Shown here in pieces: positions 46,929 through 59,205 of a stretch of 64,000 bases of DNA; position 1 is the stretch's first letter, and every line of letters begins with the position of its first letter. The stretch covers positions 494,843,627-494,907,626 of the forward strand of contig CM046881.1 in NCBI GenBank assembly GCA_025667525.1, written 5' to 3'. Position numbers and translations under genes: made by a program. Source of the stretch: Glebionis coronaria. Its lineage: Eukaryota > Streptophyta > Magnoliopsida > Asterales > Asteraceae. The notes beneath the pieces were generated by a model that worked only from the letters and a program-made list of their open reading frames with translations, ran no database searches and was not told the origin of the DNA.

Positions 46929-49900
46929 TAATAATCCGTTTTTAGTGTTCGTTTTCTCTCGGTCTAATCGAATTGATTGCATGTTTTTAAGCTCGACTTA
47001 ATTGTTTTTGGTTATAAAAGTTGAATGGTAATCTATGTCTAATTAGCACAAAGCAAGGAAAAATGTAAAGATAAATCTATACTACATATACGTACTAATC
47101 TACAAACACATAGCAAGTACGACATTTAAATGCACCAAGTTTAAAATGTAAAATGCAAATATTATACTACATATGAAATTTACAAAATACAAAGCTACTA
47201 AAACTAAAATCTATCTATCAAAGCTAAAAAAAACGAATCTGTTAGTTTTAGAAAAAGAAATGGGCCTAACTAGCCTACACTACAAATGGACTCAAACATT
47301 ATGCTAGGATTCACTAAACTGCTTAACTAATCTTAAGGCAGACTAATTCTAAACTTATAAAGGCCCAATTCTATCCTAAGCCCAATCAAATTCTAATGAA
47401 GAGTTTAATATCTAATGTGGTTAGAATAGCAAATGTATCAGTTAGAACAAGGTGAAAGTCTATACATGAGCAACAATAAAACTGAATTAAATTTGACTAT
47501 ATATCAGATTACAGAAATAGATCGACTCCTAACTCATTCTTTTTTTTATGGTTTCCCACTTTGATACTCTTTTCACAGCTACCAATTTTTAATGAATAAA
47601 TCCACTTCAACTCATAAACTGAGTATATTTTGAAAGGACTTCATCACTCAATTTTAACCAGACACATAAAGCTAGGGAATGTAAACCCTCAATCAGAATT
47701 CCTACTACTACTAAAGTTCTAATCCTAATCAGTCAAACCTACCATTAGCCTCTACAAATCTTCCTATTTCTCTACAAACTTAACTGATTTCAAACGACTA
47801 TATGGCTCAACCTATCTTGCTGAATTTTGGCACAAAGCTTTGATTAATTGATTTTAGAAAATGATTTTAAGTAACATTACACTAACAAAATATGAACTGA
47901 AACATATTACTAGCATCAAACATGGCATCAAATCAACAAATTAAACAGATCAAGTACTTCTATAACAGATTTATACTACAATCTATAACTAGCAGAATCT
48001 ATATAACAATGCAGAAATTGAAAACGCTTGACCTGTGTCTTCCAGGCCAAGTCCGTTGATGTCGAAGCTCGGCGCTGAGCCGGCTTAGCTATTACCAACT
48101 AAACTTTCCAGTAGGCTATGAACCAAATCGTGAAAAGATCGTTCCAGACAAACTATAAACTGCTCCTTTATCAGCAAAGCCTAACGTAAACTTCTAAATT
48201 GCACTTTCTGAATTCTTCGAAAGGAAACTGAATCAAGGCTAACTCGTTGTTTCGATGCGCTAGATGATGACTGCTGAACTGAATTTGATTATCTTCTACC
48301 GAAACTTTCTGTCACTACTCTTATTGAATTAGTTAAGATGATTAGAGATTTTTGAGAACTTTCATTAAGCTCTTGACAGCTTATGAACTTCCTGCTGATC
48401 TACTGCTATGATACCTGAACAATCCACCAAATTATAACCCGAATCGACTCCTACTGAGGCTTAAGCTCGATACACGGCAGCTACGCTAATGAGCATTCTG
48501 CATCAACTACAAACGCGGCTGTGACTATACTTAAACTTGAAGAATTAACTTCCATCATTAGCGTTCAAACAAGAACATAAAAGCCTCATTTAATCAACAT
48601 GGAACTCCACCAGAGCAACTGCTAAAACTCTGATTCAGAAACAATATCAAACTACTTGCAGAAATTCAATACGATGAACAGTAACTTTGAACAATCTCTA
48701 CTCCTAAACTCTCGAAAAACCGTTCAATCCTCTAACTGTTCTAACTCAGGAACAACGCGATCCATCCAATGCTTCCATTAACAACCATAGAGTTCATGAT
48801 AACACTATATCTGCTTCAAAACGACGAATGATAAACTAATCTGAAATCGTCCCCTGCTTCACTAAGTAACCCATGCAAAATCACATCAAACCAAACTGTA
48901 TTAATGAAGAGACGTTAAATCTACATAAAAGCTCCCATAACAACCTCAATAGCCATTACTTGAACTCTAGAACGCCAGGATCAAATAGAACAGTCTATAT
49001 GAAGGTTGAGAAAGAATTGAGAATGAAAGATGAATTTTATTTGAACTGAATTTGATGGTTACAACAACCTACAACTGCTTGATAACAGAAATTTAACTAA
49101 CTACACGAGTGTATGTGTGTGTGTAAACACACACTGAAAAATGAGAGAGAAATGATTGGGGAGAACTAACTAAATTGTCTAATAACTAATTACTTGCAGA
49201 AAACAATGAGTGTGAGGGGTATATATAAGAGTAGAGAAGTGCTGGAGATACACAGGTGACGTGTATTGCCCAATTGATCTTTGACGCGTGGACTAGGCTT
49301 CTTCAAACACCAGCAGATTCGGGCATTCTATTTTAAGTCCGATTCAGTATAATTAAATGCCCGGGTTGTAATTTAGATGAACAAACGATCTTCTTTGCTT
49401 CTTAAACCAGCTCCTGAAATGCACTAGAACTCCATCAATCGTTGCTTGAATAATTTGGTGACGTGGCCGTGTATGATTGGCTGTTTTAATGTGACATGGA
49501 TTGATATCTGATTCGTCCATTAATATCCAAGATGGACAGTTATGATCTGTTTGGCTGGCAATCCTTACTCTTCCCTTTCTTGAATGTGATTGGTCCACTT
49601 AGACTCCATTTTAATATCTTTAAACAATTGGCAGATCCAGTCCTTGTGGTTTCATAATAATTGTGGCAGCTTTTCTTCTTTGTTAATAACTTTGGAAGTT
49701 GGCCAAAATAGTCCTTGAACTTTAAACTTTAACTCTTTAAGCCCTTATATCTTCAAGTACTTGGCAAGTTTGGTCCTTTTCTTCATCTTTCGTCAAATAA
49801 ATCCCTTGAAAACACATGTTTGCTCCAAAATTGTATCTTCTTACCTGAAAACACATGAAACGCAAATACCTACGTAATTCTGATATTTTCAGTTAAATAT

Positions 49901-49965
49901 AATATGTTTTACTGTGTTTTGAGTGGTTTTTGGATCATTATTGATGAGTGTTTTCACACTTATCA
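46929..49965 (-). repeat. 5' LTR of element D (3037 bp)
   Basis: Partner of 14044-17077. The outer terminus has an AGTGT/ACACT hairpin (49947-49960) beside the terminal TGATA. Confidence 0.95.
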
Positions 49966-51999
49966 ACCGCCGGCCACAAGTGGCTCGGTGGTTGTGCTCT
50001 TCTACCACCCGCAAACCTAAGAAGGGGTGCAGTGGCTATTTGGTGCGAGCGGTAGCAACCGAGACTAAGGTCTTGGCGAGCCATGGCTGCAAACAGTGGG
50101 AACCGGCTACGGCCGGTGGGGATCGTGTGAGGCCCGTGGGAACCACTGCCTAGGAAATGGGAGCCTCGAAAAACTGTGGCAAAACCACAGCCACGGTAAG
50201 GGTGTGGCGTGGTGTTTGTTTTCGTGCAACCGAGACAATGGTGGTCTCGGTGGGCTATGTTGTGGGGCTCGGCTAAACCGAACACCAAAGGGGGTGTTTG
50301 GTTATTATTGTGGCTAAATTAATTTTGGGCTAATAATATTAATTTATTAAGTTATGGTAAAATTAATCATGGTATAGTTAAATTAAATTAATTAATTACT
50401 TAGCCTATTTAATTAATTACATTTTAACCATGGTCTTATTAAACTAATTATTGTTTTTACTTTAATTTTACTATTATCAAGTTTATGGTAATGTTTTATT
50501 AATATAAAACAATGCTTTTTTATTGATTAATAATCACTTTAAAACCATGCTACATTATTAATTAATAATTAATTATAAGATTATAACATCTAAAATTATT
50601 TATTAATAAACTTTACTATTATATCAATTCATGAATCATGACTTATAAAATATGTTCATTAAGCGTCGGCTTATTTTATATGCTTATTAAACAAGCTTAT
50701 TACTATTTATAGAAACTTTATATTTATGGAAACTTACTATTTATGGAAACTTACTATTTTTGGAAACTTACTGTTTTTTGAAAGTTACTATATTAGAAAC
50801 CGACTATTTTTAGAAGTTACTAATTATGGAAATATCAAGTATAATAACATATGAAACATGTGATACAGTAATCAAGAACACATGAAACATATAATACTAA
50901 GAAAGACATGATAAAACACGAATAAGTAAAACAAGTCAAGAACAAGTAAAACAAGTCAAGAAAAAGTAAATTAAACTAAGAATCAGTAAGTTATACATGA
51001 ACCTACAACTCATACACGTCCTTTATTATGTAGCACTCGTGAAGTCGGAGTAGTACTTTCCTACTTTCATCTTCATTCGTTTACTGGACATAAGGTACGA
51101 ATATTCTATCCTTCGGTAAGGACATCTCTTTCTATGCTTGATTAGGATTCCCCGTTTGCTGCCATCTGTTTCTCCCAATTTTCATTTCCTGAGCTATATA
51201 CATGCATGACCATGACCACCTAGTTATGGAGGTACCACAACCATGACACTTGAGGCACCGGTGTCATGACTCTTCCGTGACGAGAGTGATTTCTTGCGGC
51301 GTCCCTTCAGTTTACATGGGTCATTATTATTATTATTTGGGTTGTATGCGTGCATCCTAGTACATGTTTTGCAGGTTTACAAGGTGATTGTGGTGTGTGC
51401 TCTACATCCGTCACATTGGAGTTGATCCTTCCACCAGACTTATATAATTAGAGGTCACCCCTCTAATTGCATGACGAGGTCACCCCTTTATGTATTCATG
51501 CACGTTGATATATGTTATGACCTATATGAGATCTTTGGCATTTAAGTTATATTGCATGTTCCAATTTATAAAACATGTTCCAGGTTTTCCAGGACATACC
51601 ATATTTCGCTGCATTTTAGATCTTTTGCTTATATTTTAGTTATTCTATACATGTCATTATATCCGTTCACTGAGCGTATTTCTCAGCCATATTTTCTTTC
51701 CATGTCCCATACGGTAGGTACCCAAGGACAGACTTAGGCATTTGAGAGTACGTGCATAGGATGGAGACTCCCTTAGACTTCTTTTCTTTTGCGTTTACAT
51801 ACTTATGCTTTGTTGGATAATGTTTAGTCCTTTTCTACATTATTTACTTTATGCATGTGTGAGCGTATGTTTGGGGCTGATGTTTGATTCCGGCTTTCCT
51901 TTTGGTCATTTATGTTTTTAAGACATATTACCTTGTTATGCTTTGATGACACGCCATAATTACCATGTAACGGTCTTCTTATCAAAGTGGGTCGTTACA
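49966..51999 (+). mobile_element. 3' LTR of chromovirus A, second part
   Basis: Begins with the right TSD of D (ACCGC) and ends GGGTCGTTACA at 51999; the two parts give an LTR of about 2.67 kb with inverted termini TGTAA/TTACA. The first 300 bp are GC-rich (CGCCGGCCAC type, as often near the start of chromovirus transcripts), the next 700 bp are AT-rich with short repeats. No gene is called; frames at 49923-50317 are short and overlap in both strands. Confidence 0.75.
50704..50846. repeat. Imperfect ~20-bp tandem repeats in A's LTR
   Basis: About six variants of ACTATTTATGGAAACTT in a row. Confidence 0.75.
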
Positions 52000-52687
52000 A
52001 TATAACTATGCTATTATTTTGTAAACATTGAACATTCCTTTAACAATTGTTTAGATATTCAAACAAACTCCAAGTTTGTCAATCATAATGACATTACTAT
52101 AATTATTACTAAGTATATCCGTAGTATTTTCATTTTTTATTCTAGAAATAAATTCCTTATCCAACACTCATTTAGTTATACTAATGTATTTCAATTATAT
52201 TTCAATGTTTCCAACATTCCTTCTAATGTCCTCCAGTTAGACTTTTAATGTTACTAACATTATTTCTAAGATAATTATAATTTAATGTTATCAAATAAAC
52301 TTGCATTCATGCAAAAGATACAATTGATCTCATGTACAATATAATACTCTTAATGAATCCTTTAGTGATTCTTAAGGCATTCATTCATGTGTTTGATCTT
52401 ACCAAGTAAGATACATCATTCGAGATTCACTCAATGACTATTTATATTGCCTTTAGACTTAATTTACCAAATATGTTAAATCATAACATATTTCCCAAGG
52501 TTGTAGATTTCATTTTCTAAAATGCTTATAAGAGACTTTACTTCATTCTTAAGAACACTATCTAAGATGAAATATTGTTTCCAATATGTTTTAACAACAT
52601 ATTTAAAGATCCAATCATTGGAAGAAGATCTCAACAGGCACCGCCAGTTGACTAGGGAATTTGTGGTCCCTTTGGCTGCTCGGGTAA
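52000..52687. other. Unassigned stretch between A and I
   Basis: AT-rich, no ORF of note. It starts with ATATA, which could be A's target duplication but cannot be checked. I recognise nothing in it. Confidence 0.4.
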
Positions 52688-55453
52688 TATAACACCCCCA
52701 ACTTACCACGCAGCGGAATACCACTTTGGGCGTTATTTCATAGCACATCACACATAATTACAGAAAACTACCTTGAAAGAGACGTTTAAGATAAACATAC
52801 AAGATTATTTATAACCATTGTCTAAAATATCTCCAACCCGAAAATGATGTTTACATCAGAGTAGCGTTACTTGTCCCCAAAGATCTCAACCCAAAACATA
52901 ACAACTTTTACCATAATATGACAATAATTAATTTGATAAAAAGGGAAGGAAATCCAAATATTTAGACCAATAAAGCACCAACTCCCTCCATGCATGCTCC
53001 ACTGCTATCAATCTTGATTACCTGAAACACATGCTTAAAATCGTCAACACAACGGTTGAGCGAGTCAATAGGTTTATCAAATCATAAGTTGAACATAAGT
53101 ATTAAAACCAATCATGACCATTCAATAGCATTATCGTACTCACAATCTATTATTCAAGGATATTTTCTTTAGCAATAGCTAATAATTGTGTTTAAGCTCG
53201 TGACACTAATCCATTAACTCAATCACCCGCGTACATTTACCGGCATGATTAAGATGAAACCAGGGCTCCTTCTAAAGGCATTAGTTGCAATTATACCTTA
53301 TTTCTTATCACAAGTTATCCGTCCGTAGAGGGTACTCAACGTACTAGCTCTCGTCTCGGATAGGGTCGTCAACCCCATAGTACTATCAATTGTATAACCG
53401 GCTATCTCCAACCCACACAAGGGCAAGACAATAGTTAATAGTTCATGAATTTAGGGACTTTTGCAACTAGGTACTCAACACAATTCAGGCAACTTTCGGG
53501 TCCAACAATCATTCACGACTTATGTCCATTTTCATTTAAATAGCATGTATCCCCCTCGTGGGTAAAAACATTTGAAATAAGTAAAGAGCGGGGCTATAGA
53601 CTCACCTTAAGTAGTAACATAGTAGTAGTAGCAAGACGTAGACGAAGACAATTACCTACGATGAGGATGTCCCGGGAATTCAAATACAACACCTAACGAA
53701 TTAACATGTAATGAATCAACTACTTCAAGTACCATCGAGTACTGTATATAAATAATTAAAGTCACTCAAAGTTTGTATAAACTCACGCCAAAAATCCATA
53801 CAAGTGATATTTACTAGACACGTCCACTTTTATACTTTATTAAAACAATTACTCATTTTTCAATTTTGTTGATACATACCAAATGTACGGGCTGTTTTCC
53901 TATACTTAGACATCACCATAAATTATGAGAAAATTTGTAAAAATCATTTACAACCTGTATAAAGCCCATATTAAATTTCATAAAAAGATCTCACTTCTAA
54001 GACTCACCCCTCGTCACATTACTAAACTCTAAATTTCGGACAGTTTTGTGCCTTCACGTTGTAAAACCATTTTGACCTTCTTAAACATTCCCGTTTACAA
54101 ATTCGACTCTTGATTATGAAAATAGACTCAAAATTCTAAGTTTATACCCTGAGAACAGCCTCTAATAATTTTTAAAACTCAACTTATAGTCCCCGAGATT
54201 TGACAAAAAATCGAACATAATTTCGGATTATGTCGACTTTCATCTCCCGGTACACGAAAATTCAAACTAGCGTAACTTTTGACTCGTTTGGAGTCAAAAG
54301 CTCTACCTTATACCAACATGAAGCTAGAAAGAAGCTCTACAACAATATCCTATATTCTCAACCTTAGCTCAGACTTAAACCCACGAAACATACCCTTAAA
54401 CAATCTGCTCTAAAATCACCTCTTTAAAATCATCCCAAATCACCTTTCCAATCACTTTCATCACCTCCTAGACCTATTACAACATCAACCAGACATCCTA
54501 CATCATTCTAATCATTCCTAATCACTTGTATGATTATCCATTAATTAAACGCAAATAAAAAATTAGACATGCAATGTAATTAAACAACTTAAAAATGATA
54601 AAAACATGAATATGAATACATACCCATCATATTTAAGATCAAACACCCAAGAACACCCAAACCCCCAATAATTTTGTAGGTTTTGGGGCTGTATAACACC
54701 AAAGACATAAATCCCCATCTTGTTTAATTAATTATCTTCACTCCTAAACACAAGATTTAAACATACATTAAGAAAAATTAGATCAAAACCCACTTGTTCA
54801 TAAGAATAAATTTTTGTAAAAATTAAAGATGATGCATGTTTGATATTATTGGTGGGATTCACTTACAAGATGATTATAAACATGGGTCTTTGATTAGTTT
54901 CAAGAAATCAAGTTTTGTGGCGGTTTTTGGTGGTGGAGTGGTGGTGGCCGGCGGCTAGGAGAGAAAGGGGAGAGAAAACCCTAATTTCTGAAAGTAAAAA
55001 TGAAGTGTGTGTGTGTTAGTGGTTGCTTTTGTAAAAATGGAGGGACCAATTTTGACAAGGTAGCTATCTTTTGGCCTTAGTGGCAAATCTACTTTTAAAG
55101 AGCGGGATTATGACATACTAGTCGGTTTTAAATTTTTACGGGAGTCGGGTTTCGTCCCGGCTACCTCAAATTACTTTTAAATGTTTCAAACGCACACAAA
55201 ACGAATATTCATATGGTTCTGACTCGACTTAAAAAGTAAAAAAATAAAAACTTCGAGAAACTCAAATATCGATCAATCGATAATAAAAGATAAATTTTGA
55301 GCATCCGTCGGTATCGTAGTCGTTATCGGTACTTCTTAAATCATCAAACGTAAAAATTAAGGCCTCGATCATTGGTTTCAAATTAAACCGTCAATATATA
55401 ACAAACAAGATTTCTTAAAAATTTCAAAAATATTCGTAAATTAGGGTAAAATC
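52688..55453 (-). mobile_element. Chromovirus LTR remnant I
   Basis: The left end TATAACACCCCCAAC with CAGCGGAA and GGGCGTTAT downstream aligns with the inner ends of the B and F LTRs (TGTRACACCCC...CAGCGGAA...). Further blocks match F in order, for example GGGCTATAGACTCACCTT near 53592 against GAGGCTATGAACTCACG. No primer site or pol sequence adjoins its left end, so it may be a solo or truncated LTR. It is cut by Copia H at 55454. Confidence 0.65.
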
Positions 55454-55773
55454 TGTTAGAAATACGTTTTTACGTATTTAGGAAGATTCGGTCACTCCGA
55501 CAATATACTTAGTAGTAGCTCGTAGTCTAGACATCTTTATTAAACAAACAAAGCCAAGCCTAGCCTACAAAATGTGTAGGCCAGCCCAACAATGTAAGCC
55601 CAAGCCCATCACAAGGCTTGGGTATATAAACCCTCTCCATTGATGGAGAGGGGTGTGGTTTCATTATTTTTCACATAGTAAACATTACTTTCTCTCTCTA
55701 GCTTTGTGTGAAATCCACCATCTCTCTATCTCTTTCTCTCTCTAGAAACATAAGCAAGATTTACAATCCTACA
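55454..55773 (+). mobile_element. 5' LTR of Copia element H (320 bp)
   Basis: TGTTAGAAATACG...ATCCTACA, same family as C's LTR. TATATAAA lies at 55623-55630, immediately followed by a 10-bp perfect hairpin CCCTCTCCAT/ATGGAGAGGG (55631-55652). It continues into CT-rich sequence. Confidence 0.9.
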
Positions 55774-56520
55774 AATGGTATCAGAGAGCCATGGGATGAT
55801 TGTATTGTTCATGTGTTTGTGTTCTTGATTCATACGCCATTTTTGATCCATTTTCACACGTCCAAATTTTTTTTTGTGTTTTTGATGGTTTTTTCTTGAT
55901 ACAAATCTTCTACATAGTTGTGGTAGGGATTTGGTATAGTTACTTTGGCTAAAAACACAAAAATTTTGGGTGTTTTGATCATTTTTTGGCTTAAAATCAC
56001 GAATTGGTTGAGTTTTGTCCGAGAAAAGTGGTAAATATTCCGATCTGGTCATCGGAAAGGGGTTTATAGTACATTCCGATCAGTGTAATCGGAATAGGGT
56101 TTAGGTATTCCGATTGGTATTCAGATTGGGTATATTCCGATTGGTATTCAGATTGGGTATTCCGATCACGGCATTCCGATTGGTTGGTATTCAGATTGGG
56201 TATATTCCGATTGGTATTCAGATTGGGTATTCTGATCACGGCATTCCGATTGGTTGGTATTCAGATTAGGTACATTCCGATTGGTATTCAGATTGGGTAT
56301 TCCGATCACGCATTCCGATTGGTATTCAGATTGGGTATTCCGATCACTCATTCCGATAGGTATTCAGATTAGGTACATTCTGATCAAGGTATTCCGATTT
56401 GGGAGATTCCGACTGATATTCCGATCACTATTCCGATCAACATTCCGATAACAAAATTATTCCTTAAAAAATTTTGAACCGTGTGTAATTTTGACTTGGA
56501 ATTTTTGGTTTATTGAGAAC
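55774..56520 (+). other. Primer site and leader of Copia element H, truncated by G
   Basis: TGGTATCAGAGAGCC starts at 55776 (initiator-Met type). The leader then has no ORF and carries the ATTCCGAT array. It stops where the LTR of G begins at 56521; the rest of H must lie beyond the window. Confidence 0.8.
56036..56450. repeat. ATTCCGAT array / minisatellite in leader of H
   Basis: About 20 ATTCCGAT cores. The central part has nested tandem units built on ATTCCGATTGG, TATTCAGATTGGG and TATTCCGATCACGGC. It generates artificial repetitive frames on both strands. Confidence 0.9.
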
Positions 56521-57580
56521 TGATGAGATGGCATTTATACATGATCTCATCGTTCTTTTCGGGCTTTAAATGCATAAAAATGTCATAAAATACCATATAT
56601 ATGCTTGTGTTTGTTTACTTGTGTGTTTTAGGTATGGATATCGTGAAAAAGACAAAAGATCACAAGAATCAAGGAAAAACGAACACGAGAAACGAAGCCG
56701 TACAAAGAACCGGGCCCTAATCATGGAATTTTCATCAAATACCCTTAAAGACTTGAAGACAAAACAAGATTGATCATCATTTATTGAAGAAATGACACTT
56801 AAAACCCTTGTATATTAATAATTACAAGTTTGGTCCCTTAAGTTTGTCAAAATTGCAAAAAGGTCCTTCAACTTTGAAGAAATGGCAAGATTAGTCCCTC
56901 AACAAATTCAAATTGCCAAAAATGGTCCCTCATGAAGATTAAGATGCAAGGAAGACCTTTGAAGATCAAAATTGTCCAATATCAGCCCTTGAAGAATCAC
57001 CAAATGGCAAAAATCATCCTTGAAACCTTTTTCCAAAAGTATTGTGCCAAAATTGCAAAAATGTGAAAGTTATTATCAAAGGGATGCAAGTTTTAGGGCT
57101 GGAAATCTTTAAAAGCCAAAAAAACCAAAAACCAAGGACCAAAAGTGACAACTGTGAAACATTTAAAAGAAAAGGGCGCCTAACACTTTCTTTCCCCCTT
57201 TTTAGGATCAAAATGGTAACTGTTCATCATTCTTACCCACCCAGAAATTACCCCGACCTTCCCTTGGGTAAAACTCAATTAAACTCTCACACACTTAATT
57301 CACACGTACCTAAACTCAACCCACTCCTAAAAACCTGCATCCCACACATGTGCACCAAACCCCCAATTCCCCAATCCACCAATCACATCATTCCTTAGCC
57401 CCCAAGCATCATGACGTGTCCACAATGAACGTCCAAGATTATTTGCTTCCTCCCAAAGCAAAATAAACGTTCAAGATCAAATGGACAGCTCAAACACACC
57501 AAAAACGTCCAAGGGCATAATAGGGATTTTTCTATGCATTAGGGTTTTGTATTTTTGATTCTAGTATGTTCTTAGGCCTC

Positions 57581-57589
57581 TATAAAAGG
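57581..57589 (+). promoter_or_regulatory. TATA box of element G's LTR
   Basis: TATAAAAGG followed by GAGCTCACAGG, in a sequence context like a plant core promoter. Transcription would start about 30 bp downstream. Confidence 0.55.
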
Positions 57590-59139
57590 AGCTCACAGGT
57601 TGTGTGAAGCCCTTTGTTCCAGTTTCAATTCTCTCACTTGTAATTCCTTTTTAAAGAAATAAAAAGTTTGGTTTTTGAATAATTCAAGTGTAATTCCTTT
57701 TTTATTGTTTTTAAAAGATTGTGTGTTGTGAGGAGATTGAGACTGAGTTCCATCTTTTAATTTGGTTAAGTGATTTGTGTTTTAAAAATTGTTTCAAGGT
57801 TTTTGAAAATTTGGAAGATTTTTGAGAAATCTGTCCAAGGTTTTTGGTGTTAAGGATTTGAAGTAATTGGTGATTTTAGGGATATAAAAACGTTTTTAGA
57901 AAATTAAAAAAGGTTTGGAAAAAGTTTAATAAAGAAAGAAGAGAAACAAAATATTTATATTTTGCATATTGGTATTTTGTTTTTGGTTTGATTGTTCATA
58001 AGCAGGTGAAAGGCTTGTTGATTTAGTTCAGCTCCAACCCGAGTTGGATTGGAGGAGGATTTTCATCCTCTAGGTTCTTGGATGTAAGAACCTAAGGTAA
58101 ACTCCTTTTTCTCTTGAAAAGTTCAAAAATAGTAGTTTGTATGATCTTATGTGATTCTGTGCATAAGTGTGTTTGAGGTGTTGGATTTGTGTTTATGTTA
58201 TGTTATATGCATGCTAGATGTTAATGGAACCAGTTAGAATAGCTTTTGCAAGGTTTTGAAGTGTTAAAAGTTAGTTTACAGAAATAAAGAGGTGTTTGGC
58301 AATACGTTTTAGCAGGGGATGGATCTTAATTAGTGATTATTAAGGGTGTTAGAGTTAGTAATTTAAGTTAAGTTAGGTTATAGTAAGTTAATAATCTACT
58401 TTGGGAGGTTTTGAAACAGATTGGTATGCTTAAAAGTGAAAATCAAGTGTTAAAAACCTGCAAGTCATATTCTGCTTATATTTGGTAAGATTTTGGTGCT
58501 TGATTTTGGATTTCTGTGTAGTAATAGGGTAATTTTAGGTTTGAATTGGATTGTATGCCAACTTGTGAGTTTGTGTACACGATTTGGTAGCTTTAAGTTC
58601 ATTGGATTGCAAGTTTTTAGCCTAAGAGTCCACAGACCCTCCTAATCTGTCACAGAGAACTAGATAGCCTATTTGTGCATCAGTTTTGATCTTGTGTGCA
58701 TCTGTTTTGCCTAATTGGTGTGCTATTTGGTTTATACTTGTTGATCTTGACTTCTTGTGATCAAAGGATCACAAGAGTGCCCCTATTTGTTCCAAAATAT
58801 CATACCAAATAAGCATAAAGCCCAAGTCCTCTTGGCTTATAATCAGCAAAACGCAAAGTGTATCCTGCTTGTGTCAACATACAAGTCTGTCACGTTTTGA
58901 TTTGGAATTGGCTTTAAATCTTGTCAAAAAGGAAAGTGGAATTGAGATTACAAGTCTAGAGGTCTCTGTTTGGTTTGGAAAAGTTTAAAAAGAAGAAAAA
59001 AATACAAGTTGCGCAGCAAGACCTACCTATTACGGCGCAACTGAAGGAGCTACAGATCAAGGTACTCTCGTTTCACTAGTTGCGGCGCAAGACAAAAGCG
59101 TTGCGGCGCAACTAAGTGATAAAAAGGGGGGGGGGGGGG

Positions 59140-59205
59140 TTACACGCCTCGAACCCGTGACCAGCCGTTCAACAACCAAACGTGTTAACCAAATGCGCCC
59201 TGGGG
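59140..59205 (-). other. tRNA-like fragment in G's LTR
   Basis: The minus strand reads GCGCATTTGGTTAACACG, and 30 bases on CGGGTTCGAGGC, resembling A- and B-box spacing of a tRNA or SINE head. The acceptor arms do not pair, so it is not a functional tRNA gene. A G14 run adjoins it. Confidence 0.3.

Larger units (their letters stand above)
14044..49965 (-). mobile_element. Athila-type element D (TSD ACCGC), carrying nested E and F
   Basis: LTRs at 14044-17077 and 46929-49965 are about 99 % identical and flanked by ACCGC (14039-14043 and 49966-49970). The primer site, gag, protease and 3' region all read on the minus strand. Removing E and F leaves an element of roughly 12 kb. It has Gag and protease but no RT, RNase H or integrase, so it depends on another element's enzymes. 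Confidence 0.95.

Noticed and set aside
49923..50317. Overlapping frames on both strands in GC-rich part of A's LTR
   Set aside because: GC-rich sequence gives long frames by chance; both strands are open and neither resembles a protein.
55997..56451. NLNTNQSE-type repetitive frames
   Set aside because: Products of the ATTCCGAT minisatellite.
59140..59205. Functional tRNA gene
   Set aside because: A- and B-box-like words are present, but acceptor and anticodon arms do not form.
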